From contig CAIPFZ010000009.1 in assembly GCA_903864515.1 (NCBI GenBank), positions 1 to 48,192 of the forward strand: a stretch of 48,192 nt of DNA, in the 5' to 3' direction. Shown here piece after piece: positions 7,851 to 14,628 of the stretch (the stretch's first letter is position 1; each line of letters begins with the position of its first letter). A program made the translations under genes and the position numbers. Below the pieces are notes generated by a model that was not told where the DNA came from, made no database searches, and was given only the letters and a program-made list of their open reading frames with translations. This stretch comes from an uncultured bacterium (GTDB lineage: Bacteria; Patescibacteriota; Minisyncoccia; Phycocordibacterales; CAIZLB01).

Positions 7851-8620
7851 TTATCTAATATATTATAACTATCCTCAATACTCTTTTTAATCTCATCTAT
7901 CATATCATCCCTGTGCATATCCTCATACAACCTCAAATATTTTCTACCCTCTTCTTTTGAAGACTCACTCTGAAAATCCTTCATTAAATGATCTTCTCCA
8001 TCTTTATATCTAAACACTGCTAAAGGAGTATCTATATATCCAAATTTATACTTTTTACTAACACGATTCCACAACTCACTATCTTCGTGAATTTTTAGAG
8101 TCTCATTAAAAAATCCAACCTCCTCAAGTACGTTTTTTCTAATCATTACAGCAGATGTGTGAATTGGTGTCTTCTGTATAAAACCAGATAATAGAAAGTT
8201 ATTTTTAATATCATCATCCACATTAGCGCGTTCAAATCTAGTCTGAGAAAGCATCTCACCATTCACTTCAATATATTCATCTGTATAAACCAATGGAATA
8301 TCTGTATGTGATTCAAGATATTTAACTTGCATCTCCAATTTATTTGGCAACCAAGAGTCATCAGAATCAAGGAAGGCAACGTACATACCTGAGGCTTCTT
8401 TAATACCAGCGTTTCTCGCGCTAGATACCCCACTGTTTTCTTTTGAGATTATTTTAATTGGTAAATTTAGAGATTCTAGATATTCTCTAGTGCCATCAGC
8501 TGATCCATCGTCCACAACAATAATTTCAAAATCTTTTAATGTTTGATTTAAGGCACTTACAATAGCGCCTTCTACGATTAACTTACGATTATATGTTGGG
8601 ATAATTATGGATATGAGCAT
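7847..8620 (-). CDS. Family 2 glycosyltransferase
   Basis: This 257-aa GT-A enzyme transfers a sugar from a nucleotide-sugar donor, presumably to a surface glycan or glycolipid. The N-terminus SIIIPTYNR, the VVDDGSADGT segment near 36-45, NSGVSSARN near 62-70 and the DXD-type FLDSDDSW near 84-91 are the standard GT2 signatures. KIHEDSELWNRV near 179 is the acceptor-side acidic motif. There is no membrane segment. The stop overlaps the start of the downstream C39-like frame by an ATGA. Acceptor and donor cannot be told from sequence. Confidence 0.88.
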   Translation of the reverse strand: MLISIIIPTYNRKLIVEGAIVSALNQTLKDFEIIVVDDGSADGTREYLESLNLPIKIISKENSGVSSARNAGIKEASGMYVAFLDSDDSWLPNKLEMQVKYLESHTDIPLVYTDEYIEVNGEMLSQTRFERANVDDDIKNNFLLSGFIQKTPIHTSAVMIRKNVLEEVGFFNETLKIHEDSELWNRVSKKYKFGYIDTPLAVFRYKDGEDHLMKDFQSESSKEEGRKYLRLYEDMHRDDMIDEIKKSIEDSYNILDK

Positions 8621-8661
8621 TTTGTTTTAACACAACAAGAATCAAAACAGAAACAGAGGTA

Positions 8662-9261
8662 TTATTTTATCTTTACAGTAGTGTCTATTTTTACAGCCTT
8701 TTCATTTGGAATATAAACCAAGCTGTATTCACCAGCGTCTAGGGTTATCTCTGTGTATGAACCCTGGATTTTTTCTAAAGGAATGAAATCATTTGGGTTT
8801 TGAACTGCGGTTGCGTTTTGTTCTGGATACAGATTAGTAAAAAACTTACGCAGAGAATCTGTTTTAAATATAAAGGCTGAAATTTCATTATCTGTTATCA
8901 ATTTAATGTAGACCTTAGTTCCTTTATCTAAAGCGAATTCATCTATTGCAACATTAATATTCCCATCACCAACATCAACAAAGCTCTCACCTAGAGATTG
9001 ACTACCAGAAATTAACTCCTTCAATGATGAATCATTAAATTTTGCAATTACACTTTTATCAGCTACTCCATCGTACTTTATATATTTTAAATCAAGCTGT
9101 TCTTTGACAGGCTTAACATCTGGAGTCTTCTCCATACCAACTTGTATCATTTGATTTTGACTACTATTATTCTTAAACAATAGAAATCCAATTACAATAA
9201 TTAAAACTATTCCTAATATAATTATCCAATAACGACTTGATCCTTTTTGTGTATTATTCAT
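8662..9261 (-). CDS. Single-pass membrane-anchored protein, unknown
   Basis: The 199-aa product has a short basic N-terminus, one transmembrane segment at about residues 11-30 (YWIIILGIVLIIVIGFLLF) and an extracytoplasmic domain of about 165 residues with many beta-type stretches. No family is recognised. The ATG at 9261 is preferred to an in-frame GTG at 9312, because a TATTAT box lies 8 nt upstream of the ATG and would be inside the gene otherwise. Orientation is N-in/C-out by the positive-inside rule. Confidence 0.65.
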   Translation of the reverse strand: MNNTQKGSSRYWIIILGIVLIIVIGFLLFKNNSSQNQMIQVGMEKTPDVKPVKEQLDLKYIKYDGVADKSVIAKFNDSSLKELISGSQSLGESFVDVGDGNINVAIDEFALDKGTKVYIKLITDNEISAFIFKTDSLRKFFTNLYPEQNATAVQNPNDFIPLEKIQGSYTEITLDAGEYSLVYIPNEKAVKIDTTVKIK

Positions 9262-9335
9262 ATATAAATATAATAACACATCTATTTTGCTTACAATAGA
9301 AGTTTGAACCACCCTCCTTGCCTAAAATTGAATGA

Positions 9336-10325
9336 TTACAATCTCCGCGATTCATCTGCAAATTTGTTTATCTCATCCCCCATTTCAACCCTCTTTGATT
9401 CATCCTTTTCCATAAAAAAATTTTTAATCATCTCATCTAATTTTTCACAGTTATCTCCCTTAAGAGATCCTAATAATGAAAGAACTTTCAATGAACCCTT
9501 TCCGAAAGATGATTCCACATCTTTTAATACAAGGATATTTGGTTCAAACAAACCACGTTCCAGGTCATCAACCACTTCTAATAGTGGTATATCTTTATCC
9601 TTCGATATTTTCAATAAAATTTGATCAAAAATTGGGCTATAGTTAAAATATGAATAAATTGGTCCCCTAATATCTTTTTTAGTTATACCAAAATCCCTTT
9701 CAAGAATACTTTGGTTTTTAGATAAAATTTTATAGACTGTAAAATCAGTCATAAATTCATTGAATCCAAGTAACTTACTTCCTTCTTTTGGTTCTTTCCA
9801 TGCGGACCTAATTCGATATCCGACTCTAGCGTCATGAATTCCTCCATCTTCTTTATTGCCATAAAATTTGGTTACCGAAGCACGATGTACTAACTCATGT
9901 AGTAAGGTTGAAAACTTTTGAGCCCCAGTCATAGAATCATTTCTTTCAAAATAGACCACATCAGATGTTGATAGAAAAAAAGCATTTCCTTGAAAATCTG
10001 GAAACATTCTTTTAAAGATCTCGCTGGAAAGAATATGAACTTTCTCCAAAGGGACATCATCATGTCCTTCAATACCAAGCGACTCAAGTTCTGATCGAAT
10101 AATTAAATTGATTGTATTAATCATTCTGACTTCCTCCTCACTCTTTTCTGATTCACCTTCTTCTTGTTTTAATGATTCGTCAGACCACCGATTAAGAGCT
10201 TTTTTTAAATTATCTTTTTCATTTTCATCATAATGACGACCTATAAATTCTGGATTTTCTTTCATACTGTAATTAAAGCATTGATTTATAATATTTAAAA
10301 GTACATCAAAACTTAAATTAAACAT
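9336..10325 (-). CDS. Putative HExxH metallopeptidase, 329 aa, unknown family
   Basis: The protein is soluble with no signal peptide. The motif LLHELVHRAS gives H143-E144-x-x-H147, and GFNEFMTDF provides E190, matching the NExxT-type third-ligand helix of gluzincins. It resembles the proteins at 2282-2941 and 6283-7182 only in this active-site layout. The annotated ATG (10325) lies 3 nt from the edge of an intergenic repeat, with no -10 box in place. An alternative in-frame ATG at 10265 (M21) is preceded by TTTAAT at 6 nt and may be the true start. Function is unknown. Confidence 0.58.
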   Translation of the reverse strand: MFNLSFDVLLNIINQCFNYSMKENPEFIGRHYDENEKDNLKKALNRWSDESLKQEEGESEKSEEEVRMINTINLIIRSELESLGIEGHDDVPLEKVHILSSEIFKRMFPDFQGNAFFLSTSDVVYFERNDSMTGAQKFSTLLHELVHRASVTKFYGNKEDGGIHDARVGYRIRSAWKEPKEGSKLLGFNEFMTDFTVYKILSKNQSILERDFGITKKDIRGPIYSYFNYSPIFDQILLKISKDKDIPLLEVVDDLERGLFEPNILVLKDVESSFGKGSLKVLSLLGSLKGDNCEKLDEMIKNFFMEKDESKRVEMGDEINKFADESRRL

Positions 10326-10328
10326 GGA

Positions 10329-10471
10329 GTTTGAATCACACGCTACCCTACCCTAAAATACGTTGAAAAATAAAGCTCTAAAATTTTACTGGGGATGTTT
10401 GAGTATTTCCGAACTGATGGGGATGTATCGGAGGGTTAAGGTGAGTATGGAGAAGATTAACAATTTAAAAT
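10329..10471. repeat. Intergenic repeat, copy A
   Basis: A block of about 140 bp nearly identical to copy B at 12608-12741. Shared landmarks in order are GTT(C/T)GAA(C/T)C, ACGTTGAAAAATAA, CTGGGGATGTTTGAGTATTT, CCGAACT, GGGGATGTAT, GGAGGGTT and GGTGAGTATG, with matching spacing. It lies immediately upstream of the 9336-10325 gene. There are no terminal inverted repeats and no transposase. Confidence 0.75.
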
Positions 10472-10523
10472 ACTTAATACAAAATGCTCTGTAAAACATA
10501 TTTCTACAGTGAATTTATATTTA

Positions 10524-11285
10524 TTATTTATCAAAATCTATCTTAAGATAATCCATCAAATGATTATTAATATGATCTGGAAACATCCACCAAAATGACT
10601 CATCGTTATGTTCTTTGGCCTCTGGATATATTTTTACTATAATTGGCTCTATGCCATAATTTCGTTTAATTTTATCTATTACAGGCATAATACATTCTTT
10701 TGTAAACATATTTTCATATTCATCATAACTTTCAATAAAAAAGTTTTCAAATAAAATACCGTGAACCAAGAAATGTAGTAATAGAGTGTAATAATAATCT
10801 TTAGCGACACCTATCTTTCTCACCCATTCCGTCATATCTTGAATAGTTAAGTCTAAACCAGAAAATCGAACTAAATCTTTATAAAACAAAACTAAATTAC
10901 AACCATCGTTCAACAAAACAGATTCTATTAATTTGTTTTCATTTTCCTTTATATCACATATTTTTATGTTTCTATATTGTTTCCCTGTCTTCAGTTTTAA
11001 TTTACACAATCTTCTTTTGTCCTCATTGACTGAAGTAAATTTATCTCCTACATATTCCAAAAAAACTGGATCAGTACCTACATATTTAGAACAGGCCAGG
11101 AAAAAATATAAACTATTGTTTGGCACTACAAGAGTCCTCCACATGACAGAGATTGTTTTCTTTTTAAAGAAAGGTAGGAAATTTTCTCTCAAATCATTCT
11201 CTATTCTTTCAATAAGAATTTTGTCTTTCCGTCTTTTTTCGAGTTCCTTCTTTGCTTCATCTAAAGAATAATAATTAATACTCAT
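10524..11285 (-). CDS. Hypothetical protein, 253 aa
   Basis: I do not recognise this protein. It is soluble and Lys/Glu-rich at the N-terminus (KKELEKRRKDK), with aromatic-rich central and C-terminal parts (WWMFPDHINNH near the end) and no signal peptide. It starts 9 nt after the stop of the nucleotidyltransferase gene, which follows the SET-domain gene, so the three are probably one transcript. A TAAGAT box 6 nt before the ATG could give an additional leaderless start. Low-GC codon use matches its neighbours. Confidence 0.55.
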   Translation of the reverse strand: MSINYYSLDEAKKELEKRRKDKILIERIENDLRENFLPFFKKKTISVMWRTLVVPNNSLYFFLACSKYVGTDPVFLEYVGDKFTSVNEDKRRLCKLKLKTGKQYRNIKICDIKENENKLIESVLLNDGCNLVLFYKDLVRFSGLDLTIQDMTEWVRKIGVAKDYYYTLLLHFLVHGILFENFFIESYDEYENMFTKECIMPVIDKIKRNYGIEPIIVKIYPEAKEHNDESFWWMFPDHINNHLMDYLKIDFDK

Positions 11286-11294
11286 AAAAATATC

Positions 11295-12044
11295 TTAAAA
11301 TTTACTTTTGTGTTTTTTACCAATCCACTCAAATGGTCTGTCTAAATCATATGGCTCTATTATTGTTGATACAATATTTCTATAAATTAAATATTTTGAT
11401 TTAACTTTATTATTTTTTAAAGAATAAAACTTATTCAACAATACATATAAATCATTATCAATTTCCTTAACAGAAGACATAATATTTTTAGGCTTACAAA
11501 ACCATTTGTTTTTTAAAGCATAAAATAACTCTAAAGAATTCCATATAGACTTATTCATCAAAGCTAAAGCACTAGCTTCATCTTTATCTATAATATCCTC
11601 AATATCCTGATTTTGATCCCATATAAGATATTTAGAGTAAAGAACATCTTCTTTGTTCATTAAACCAGGGCCTTTTTCAAATTTCTCAATAGCAATTTTC
11701 TTTAGTTTTCTTAGACAATTCGTTTTATCAAACATAACATAACCATACGCCACCATGTGCATATCTTGGTAATCTTTTTCTTTGAAAGACTTTTTTAAAT
11801 CATTTTCTGAATAGAAGAATATCTCAACAAAAACACCATTGATAGATAGCTGCTTTCTCTGCCAATATTTTTGGTTTGTTATTACAACAATATCTAAATC
11901 CGAATTTTTATCTGGTCTTTCAATAATAGAACCGCTTATTAATGCAGCATAGTTTCTTTTATTCAGAAGTAGTTCATTTCCTATTTCTATATAGGTTTTC
12001 AAATACTTTTCTTTTAGCTTTGTGGGTATTTCTAAATTATTCAT
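11295..12044 (-). CDS. Nucleotidyltransferase-domain protein (KNTase/MNT-like)
   Basis: This 249-aa protein has a polymerase-beta-type nucleotidyltransferase domain. The GS motif is G38-S39 and the metal-binding acids follow as D49 and D51 in NSDLDIVV, with a likely third acid in VEIFFYSE. Residues ~110-249 are helical, and ELFYALKNKW resembles the helical C-terminal half of aminoglycoside/lincosamide nucleotidyltransferases and related stand-alone enzymes. It would transfer an NMP to a protein, RNA or small molecule. The start overlaps the SET-domain gene by 8 nt, implying coupled translation. The target is unknown; neighbouring SET and unknown genes suggest a shared substrate. Confidence 0.75.
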   Translation of the reverse strand: MNNLEIPTKLKEKYLKTYIEIGNELLLNKRNYAALISGSIIERPDKNSDLDIVVITNQKYWQRKQLSINGVFVEIFFYSENDLKKSFKEKDYQDMHMVAYGYVMFDKTNCLRKLKKIAIEKFEKGPGLMNKEDVLYSKYLIWDQNQDIEDIIDKDEASALALMNKSIWNSLELFYALKNKWFCKPKNIMSSVKEIDNDLYVLLNKFYSLKNNKVKSKYLIYRNIVSTIIEPYDLDRPFEWIGKKHKSKF

Positions 12045-12579
12045 TTTTAGTTATTTTTTTTCTGATGGTTGAGCAAAAATAATTACCATAGGATTTTTGC
12101 AAACTTTTATCCTTCCAGTCATTACCAGTTATGTTCACTCTACAACCAACCTGTCCACATAGACATTTCATCTTAAACTTAGGATTTGTGTACAAAAAAG
12201 AATAGCACATTAAGAATTCTTCACCTTTTTTAATACTTTTGATTGCTACATAGTTATCATCTTTGTCAAAACCCACGTTTGGTGCACAACTGTGATTCAT
12301 ATAATGTATATTCTTTACATGATTTATATTCTTAACAACAACTGCAAAATCTTCGGCTATTTCACAATAGTCTATGACCATTTTTTTTGTCTCTGTATCT
12401 AACTTCTTATACTCGTCAATAGGTATTATATAATTATCTTCAAACTCTTCGGCTCTTACAATAATCTCTCCTTTTTTGAAAGACTTCAGTGAAAACGCCC
12501 CGACTTCGCCACTGATAAGTTGCGAATGTTTTATCCTAATAAAGGCTCTTGTATAGTTACGATGGTTAAACTTTTCCAT
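12037..12579 (-). CDS. SET-domain protein (putative lysine methyltransferase)
   Basis: This 180-aa protein is essentially a complete SET domain with a post-SET zinc knuckle. NHSCAPN at 95-101 is the SAM/pseudoknot motif, and GEEFLMCYSF at 119-128 matches the GEELxxDY motif with Y126 as the likely catalytic tyrosine. C139-x-C141-x4-C146 is the post-SET cluster, completed in three dimensions by C98. Such proteins transfer methyl from SAM to lysine; bacterial targets are mostly unknown. A TATACT box lies 7 nt before the ATG and copy B of the repeat lies just upstream. It heads an operon with the nucleotidyltransferase (8-nt overlap) and the 253-aa protein. Confidence 0.85.
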   Translation of the reverse strand: MEKFNHRNYTRAFIRIKHSQLISGEVGAFSLKSFKKGEIIVRAEEFEDNYIIPIDEYKKLDTETKKMVIDYCEIAEDFAVVVKNINHVKNIHYMNHSCAPNVGFDKDDNYVAIKSIKKGEEFLMCYSFLYTNPKFKMKCLCGQVGCRVNITGNDWKDKSLQKSYGNYFCSTIRKKITKNE

Positions 12580-12586
12580 AGTTAAA

Positions 12587-12592
12587 AGTATA
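12587..12592 (-). promoter_or_regulatory. -10 box (TATACT) of the SET-domain gene
   Basis: TATACT with a 7-nt spacer to the ATG. The stretch GTGATATACTTTT is also found upstream of the 12834-13775 gene, so the two genes share promoter sequence along with the adjoining repeat edge. Confidence 0.6.
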
Positions 12593-12607
12593 TCACAACC
12601 GACACAA

Positions 12608-12741
12608 GTTCGAACCCCACATCACCCCACCCAAAAGTACGTTGAAAAATAAGGCTTTAAAATTTGCTGGGGATGTTTGAGTATTTCCGAACTAGTGGGG
12701 ATGTATGGGAGGGTTCGGGTGAGTATGAGTAAGATTAATAG
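12608..12741. repeat. Intergenic repeat, copy B
   Basis: Near-identical to copy A (10329-10471) over about 135 bp. Starts with GTTCGAACCCCAC, shared with copy C at 13806. It lies between the SET-domain gene and the EgtD-like gene. Confidence 0.75.
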
Positions 12742-12833
12742 TATGTCGTATCTTAAGGTCTAGACAACATACACATACTCACCTCGAGTGACTCCAAGAG
12801 GGGGGTTCGAATCACTAAGAGGCAGAAAAAAAA

Positions 12834-13775
12834 TTAAATTGAATATCTCGTTGGTTGAACCATTGTTAATATATACCCTCTATCCTCACTTGTAGTCAAA
12901 AGCTCTGTTCTAAATCCAACATCTGAGAATAGTTTAGTTACAGCGTACTCAGTAAACTTAATTGACCTAGCCAGTAAAATACTTTCATCTTTCTCTAGTG
13001 TAAATTTTTCACTTGATACTTGAACTTCAATAGGATTAGTTATTTTCGCCCTCATTTCTATCTGGCTATATTTTTCATTCCAAGAAGCTTCAACTTCATA
13101 GTGGTCTACCTTTAAATATTTTAATGTGTGTGTTACTAGATTTTTAACATTATCACCTTCATAGTGAGGAATAATTTTTGAAACCTTTGTTAAGTTTGTA
13201 AGTTCAACTCCAACAATTAGATAATCTTTTGATGTCATCGAATCTCTAAAATTACTTAATACTCTGGTCAAATCAGAGTGATTGCCTAATGTACTTCCTA
13301 GAAAAATCATCAGGTTCACCGATCCATTTTGTTTGATGTCATACATAACATCCGAAAACTGCCCTAATTCAAAATCAATTTCTATCGGTTTCGATTCTAT
13401 ACCTTCAAATTTTTGAGAGATAGTTTTTGTTGATAATTCAAGCATATCTGAACTAATATCCATTGGAACGTACGTAACTTTTATATTTCTTGATAACAAT
13501 TCCTCAATAATTGGACAAGCTGGCGAACCGTTACCACAACCGATATCAACAAGATTGACACCTTTTGAAGTATTCAAAGTAGAGATAAAATCATTTATTC
13601 TCTTTTTCAACAAATTACCTTCCACAGAATTAATTCCCCCTCCCTCACTTCTGTCTTTAGCAATTTTATCCCATTTACCAGCACCCTCACCTAAATATGC
13701 AAACTTTAATGGAACTTCTCCACGTCCTTGAATCGCTGTTACTAATTCAGCTTCTTGTCTTTTTGTTAACTTCAT
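12834..13775 (-). CDS. EgtD-like SAM-dependent methyltransferase (Methyltransf_33 type)
   Basis: This 313-aa protein resembles histidine N-alpha-methyltransferase EgtD. It has a SAM-binding VDIGCGNGSPACP near 75-87, YVPMDISSDML near 101-111 and FLGSTLGN near 158-165, matching the EgtD FPGSTIGN signature. The C-terminal part contains the beta-rich insertion typical of the family and ends SEDRGYILTMVQ. EgtD makes hercynine on the way to ergothioneine, but no EgtB-like gene is nearby, so the acceptor here may differ. A TATACT box lies 9 nt before the ATG, with repeat copy C just upstream. Confidence 0.77.
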   Translation of the reverse strand: MKLTKRQEAELVTAIQGRGEVPLKFAYLGEGAGKWDKIAKDRSEGGGINSVEGNLLKKRINDFISTLNTSKGVNLVDIGCGNGSPACPIIEELLSRNIKVTYVPMDISSDMLELSTKTISQKFEGIESKPIEIDFELGQFSDVMYDIKQNGSVNLMIFLGSTLGNHSDLTRVLSNFRDSMTSKDYLIVGVELTNLTKVSKIIPHYEGDNVKNLVTHTLKYLKVDHYEVEASWNEKYSQIEMRAKITNPIEVQVSSEKFTLEKDESILLARSIKFTEYAVTKLFSDVGFRTELLTTSEDRGYILTMVQPTRYSI

Positions 13776-13784
13776 ATAAATAAA

Positions 13785-13790
13785 AGTATA
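13785..13790 (-). promoter_or_regulatory. -10 box (TATACT) of the EgtD-like gene
   Basis: TATACT, 9 nt before the ATG at 13775, within the same GTGATATACTTTT string as the SET-domain gene promoter. Confidence 0.55.
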
Positions 13791-13805
13791 TCACACACAT
13801 ATAAA

Positions 13806-13951
13806 AGTTCGAACCCCACCTAGTAGGCGAGCCCGTGTAGATTTCGATGAACCGCCAAGTAGGTGATTCTACTGAATCGCGTCAAATTACCTAAAAATAC
13901 GCTGAAAAATAAGTTCGTCAAAATTGTCCCTCGCGAAACTTAGAGTGATTT
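13806..13951. repeat. Intergenic repeat, copy C (rearranged)
   Basis: Begins GTTCGAACCCCAC like copy B, contains CCTAAAAATACGCTGAAAAATAA like copies A and B, and ends with a TCAAAATTGTCCCTCGCGA stretch shared with copy D. The middle (about 13820-13885) is unrelated to A and B, so the element is modular. Confidence 0.6.
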
Positions 13952-13966
13952 GTTTTTTAACAATGA

Positions 13967-14386
13967 CTATCGTTTTGTGTATGTTTTGACATAAACAAAC
14001 ATAGAAACAGTGATAAGAGTAAGGGCAATTAATGACAATAATGGAATGGTAATAAAACCAAAATATTCTATATATTTATTTGTACAGGAGACACCAGTAA
14101 CACACAACAAATTATTTCCAGAAAAAACATTGTAGTAAAGTATGTTGTGATAAATCGCAATAAACATTCCGGTAATACTAAGCGGTAAGACGTAGTAAGG
14201 GATATTTTGATCTTTTCTCAAAATACCCACCAGAAGAATTATAACGAGTGGATATACACAAACACGTTGATACCAGCATAAAACACAAGGTGCAAGCTTA
14301 AGGACTTCACTGAAATATAAACTTCCGAGTGTTGCAAATATGGCCACCGCCCATGCAAAATGCAATATATATTTCATGTTCCTCAT
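13967..14386 (-). CDS. dsbB: DsbB/BdbC-family disulfide oxidoreductase
   Basis: This 139-aa, four-helix membrane protein reoxidises DsbA-type thiol oxidases and passes electrons to quinone. The redox pairs are C34-V-L-C37 just after the first helix (APCVLCWYQR is highly characteristic) and C95...C101 in the second external loop. Length is typical of the BdbC/DsbB-like group. A TATAAT box lies 9 nt before the ATG at 14386, which supports this start over the ATG three codons later. The partner is probably the DsbA-like protein at 30797-31534. Confidence 0.9.
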   Translation of the reverse strand: MRNMKYILHFAWAVAIFATLGSLYFSEVLKLAPCVLCWYQRVCVYPLVIILLVGILRKDQNIPYYVLPLSITGMFIAIYHNILYYNVFSGNNLLCVTGVSCTNKYIEYFGFITIPLLSLIALTLITVSMFVYVKTYTKR

Positions 14387-14395
14387 AGTAAATCT

Positions 14396-14401
14396 ATTAT
14401 A
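14396..14401 (-). promoter_or_regulatory. -10 box (TATAAT) of dsbB
   Basis: Perfect TATAAT with a 9-nt spacer to the ATG at 14386. Confidence 0.6.
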
Positions 14402-14419
14402 CCATCTTTATATTGAGCC

Positions 14420-14455
14420 TCAAAAATTGTCCCTAGCGAGGCTTGGGATGATTTA
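14420..14455. repeat. Intergenic repeat fragment, copy D
   Basis: TCAAAAATTGTCCCTAGCGA and the following GGCTTGGGATGATTT match the end of copy C (13918-13951) closely. Only this module is present here. Confidence 0.55.
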
Positions 14456-14469
14456 ACTAATACTGATAC

Positions 14470-14628
14470 ACTTCGTGCGTAATAAAACATCTACGCAGAA
14501 ATCTGCTGATTTCTGCGCGATTTTTACGCTTAAAAATCGGCTGGCCCTACTACACGAAGTTAGAACTCTTCTGATGCAGGGTAAGAGTAATTTCTATTAC
14601 TTTAGCCCTGATTTTACGAAGTAAAAAT
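14470..14628. other. Hairpin-rich structured element with a three-way junction
   Basis: ACTTCGTG (14470-14477) pairs with CACGAAGT (14553-14560). Inside it are two perfect hairpins: GCAGAAATC/GATTTCTGC (14495-14516, TGCT loop) and CGATTTTT/AAAAATCG (14518-14539). Two more follow: CAGGG...CCCTG (14577-14610) with an inner AGTAAT/ATTACT stem, and ATTTTAC/GTAAAAAT (14611-14628), which reaches the stop codon of the next gene. On the minus strand it lies downstream of the isoprenoid operon and upstream of dsbB. It could be a terminator cluster, a REP-like element or a structured RNA. Confidence 0.6.

Noticed and set aside
12795..12830. A GGTTCGAATC string resembling a tRNA T loop near the end of the EgtD-like gene
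   Set aside because: The flanking bases do not form a T stem and no anticodon or acceptor arm can be built around it.
10329..13951. Insertion sequence or integron explanation for the intergenic repeats
   Set aside because: No transposase or integrase frame, no terminal inverted repeats and no visible target-site duplication accompany the copies.
6283..14386. An anti-phage defence island
   Set aside because: Accessory genes cluster here, but no nuclease, helicase, reverse transcriptase or known defence marker is present. Only the nucleotidyltransferase-SET operon is reminiscent of such systems, so it was reported separately.
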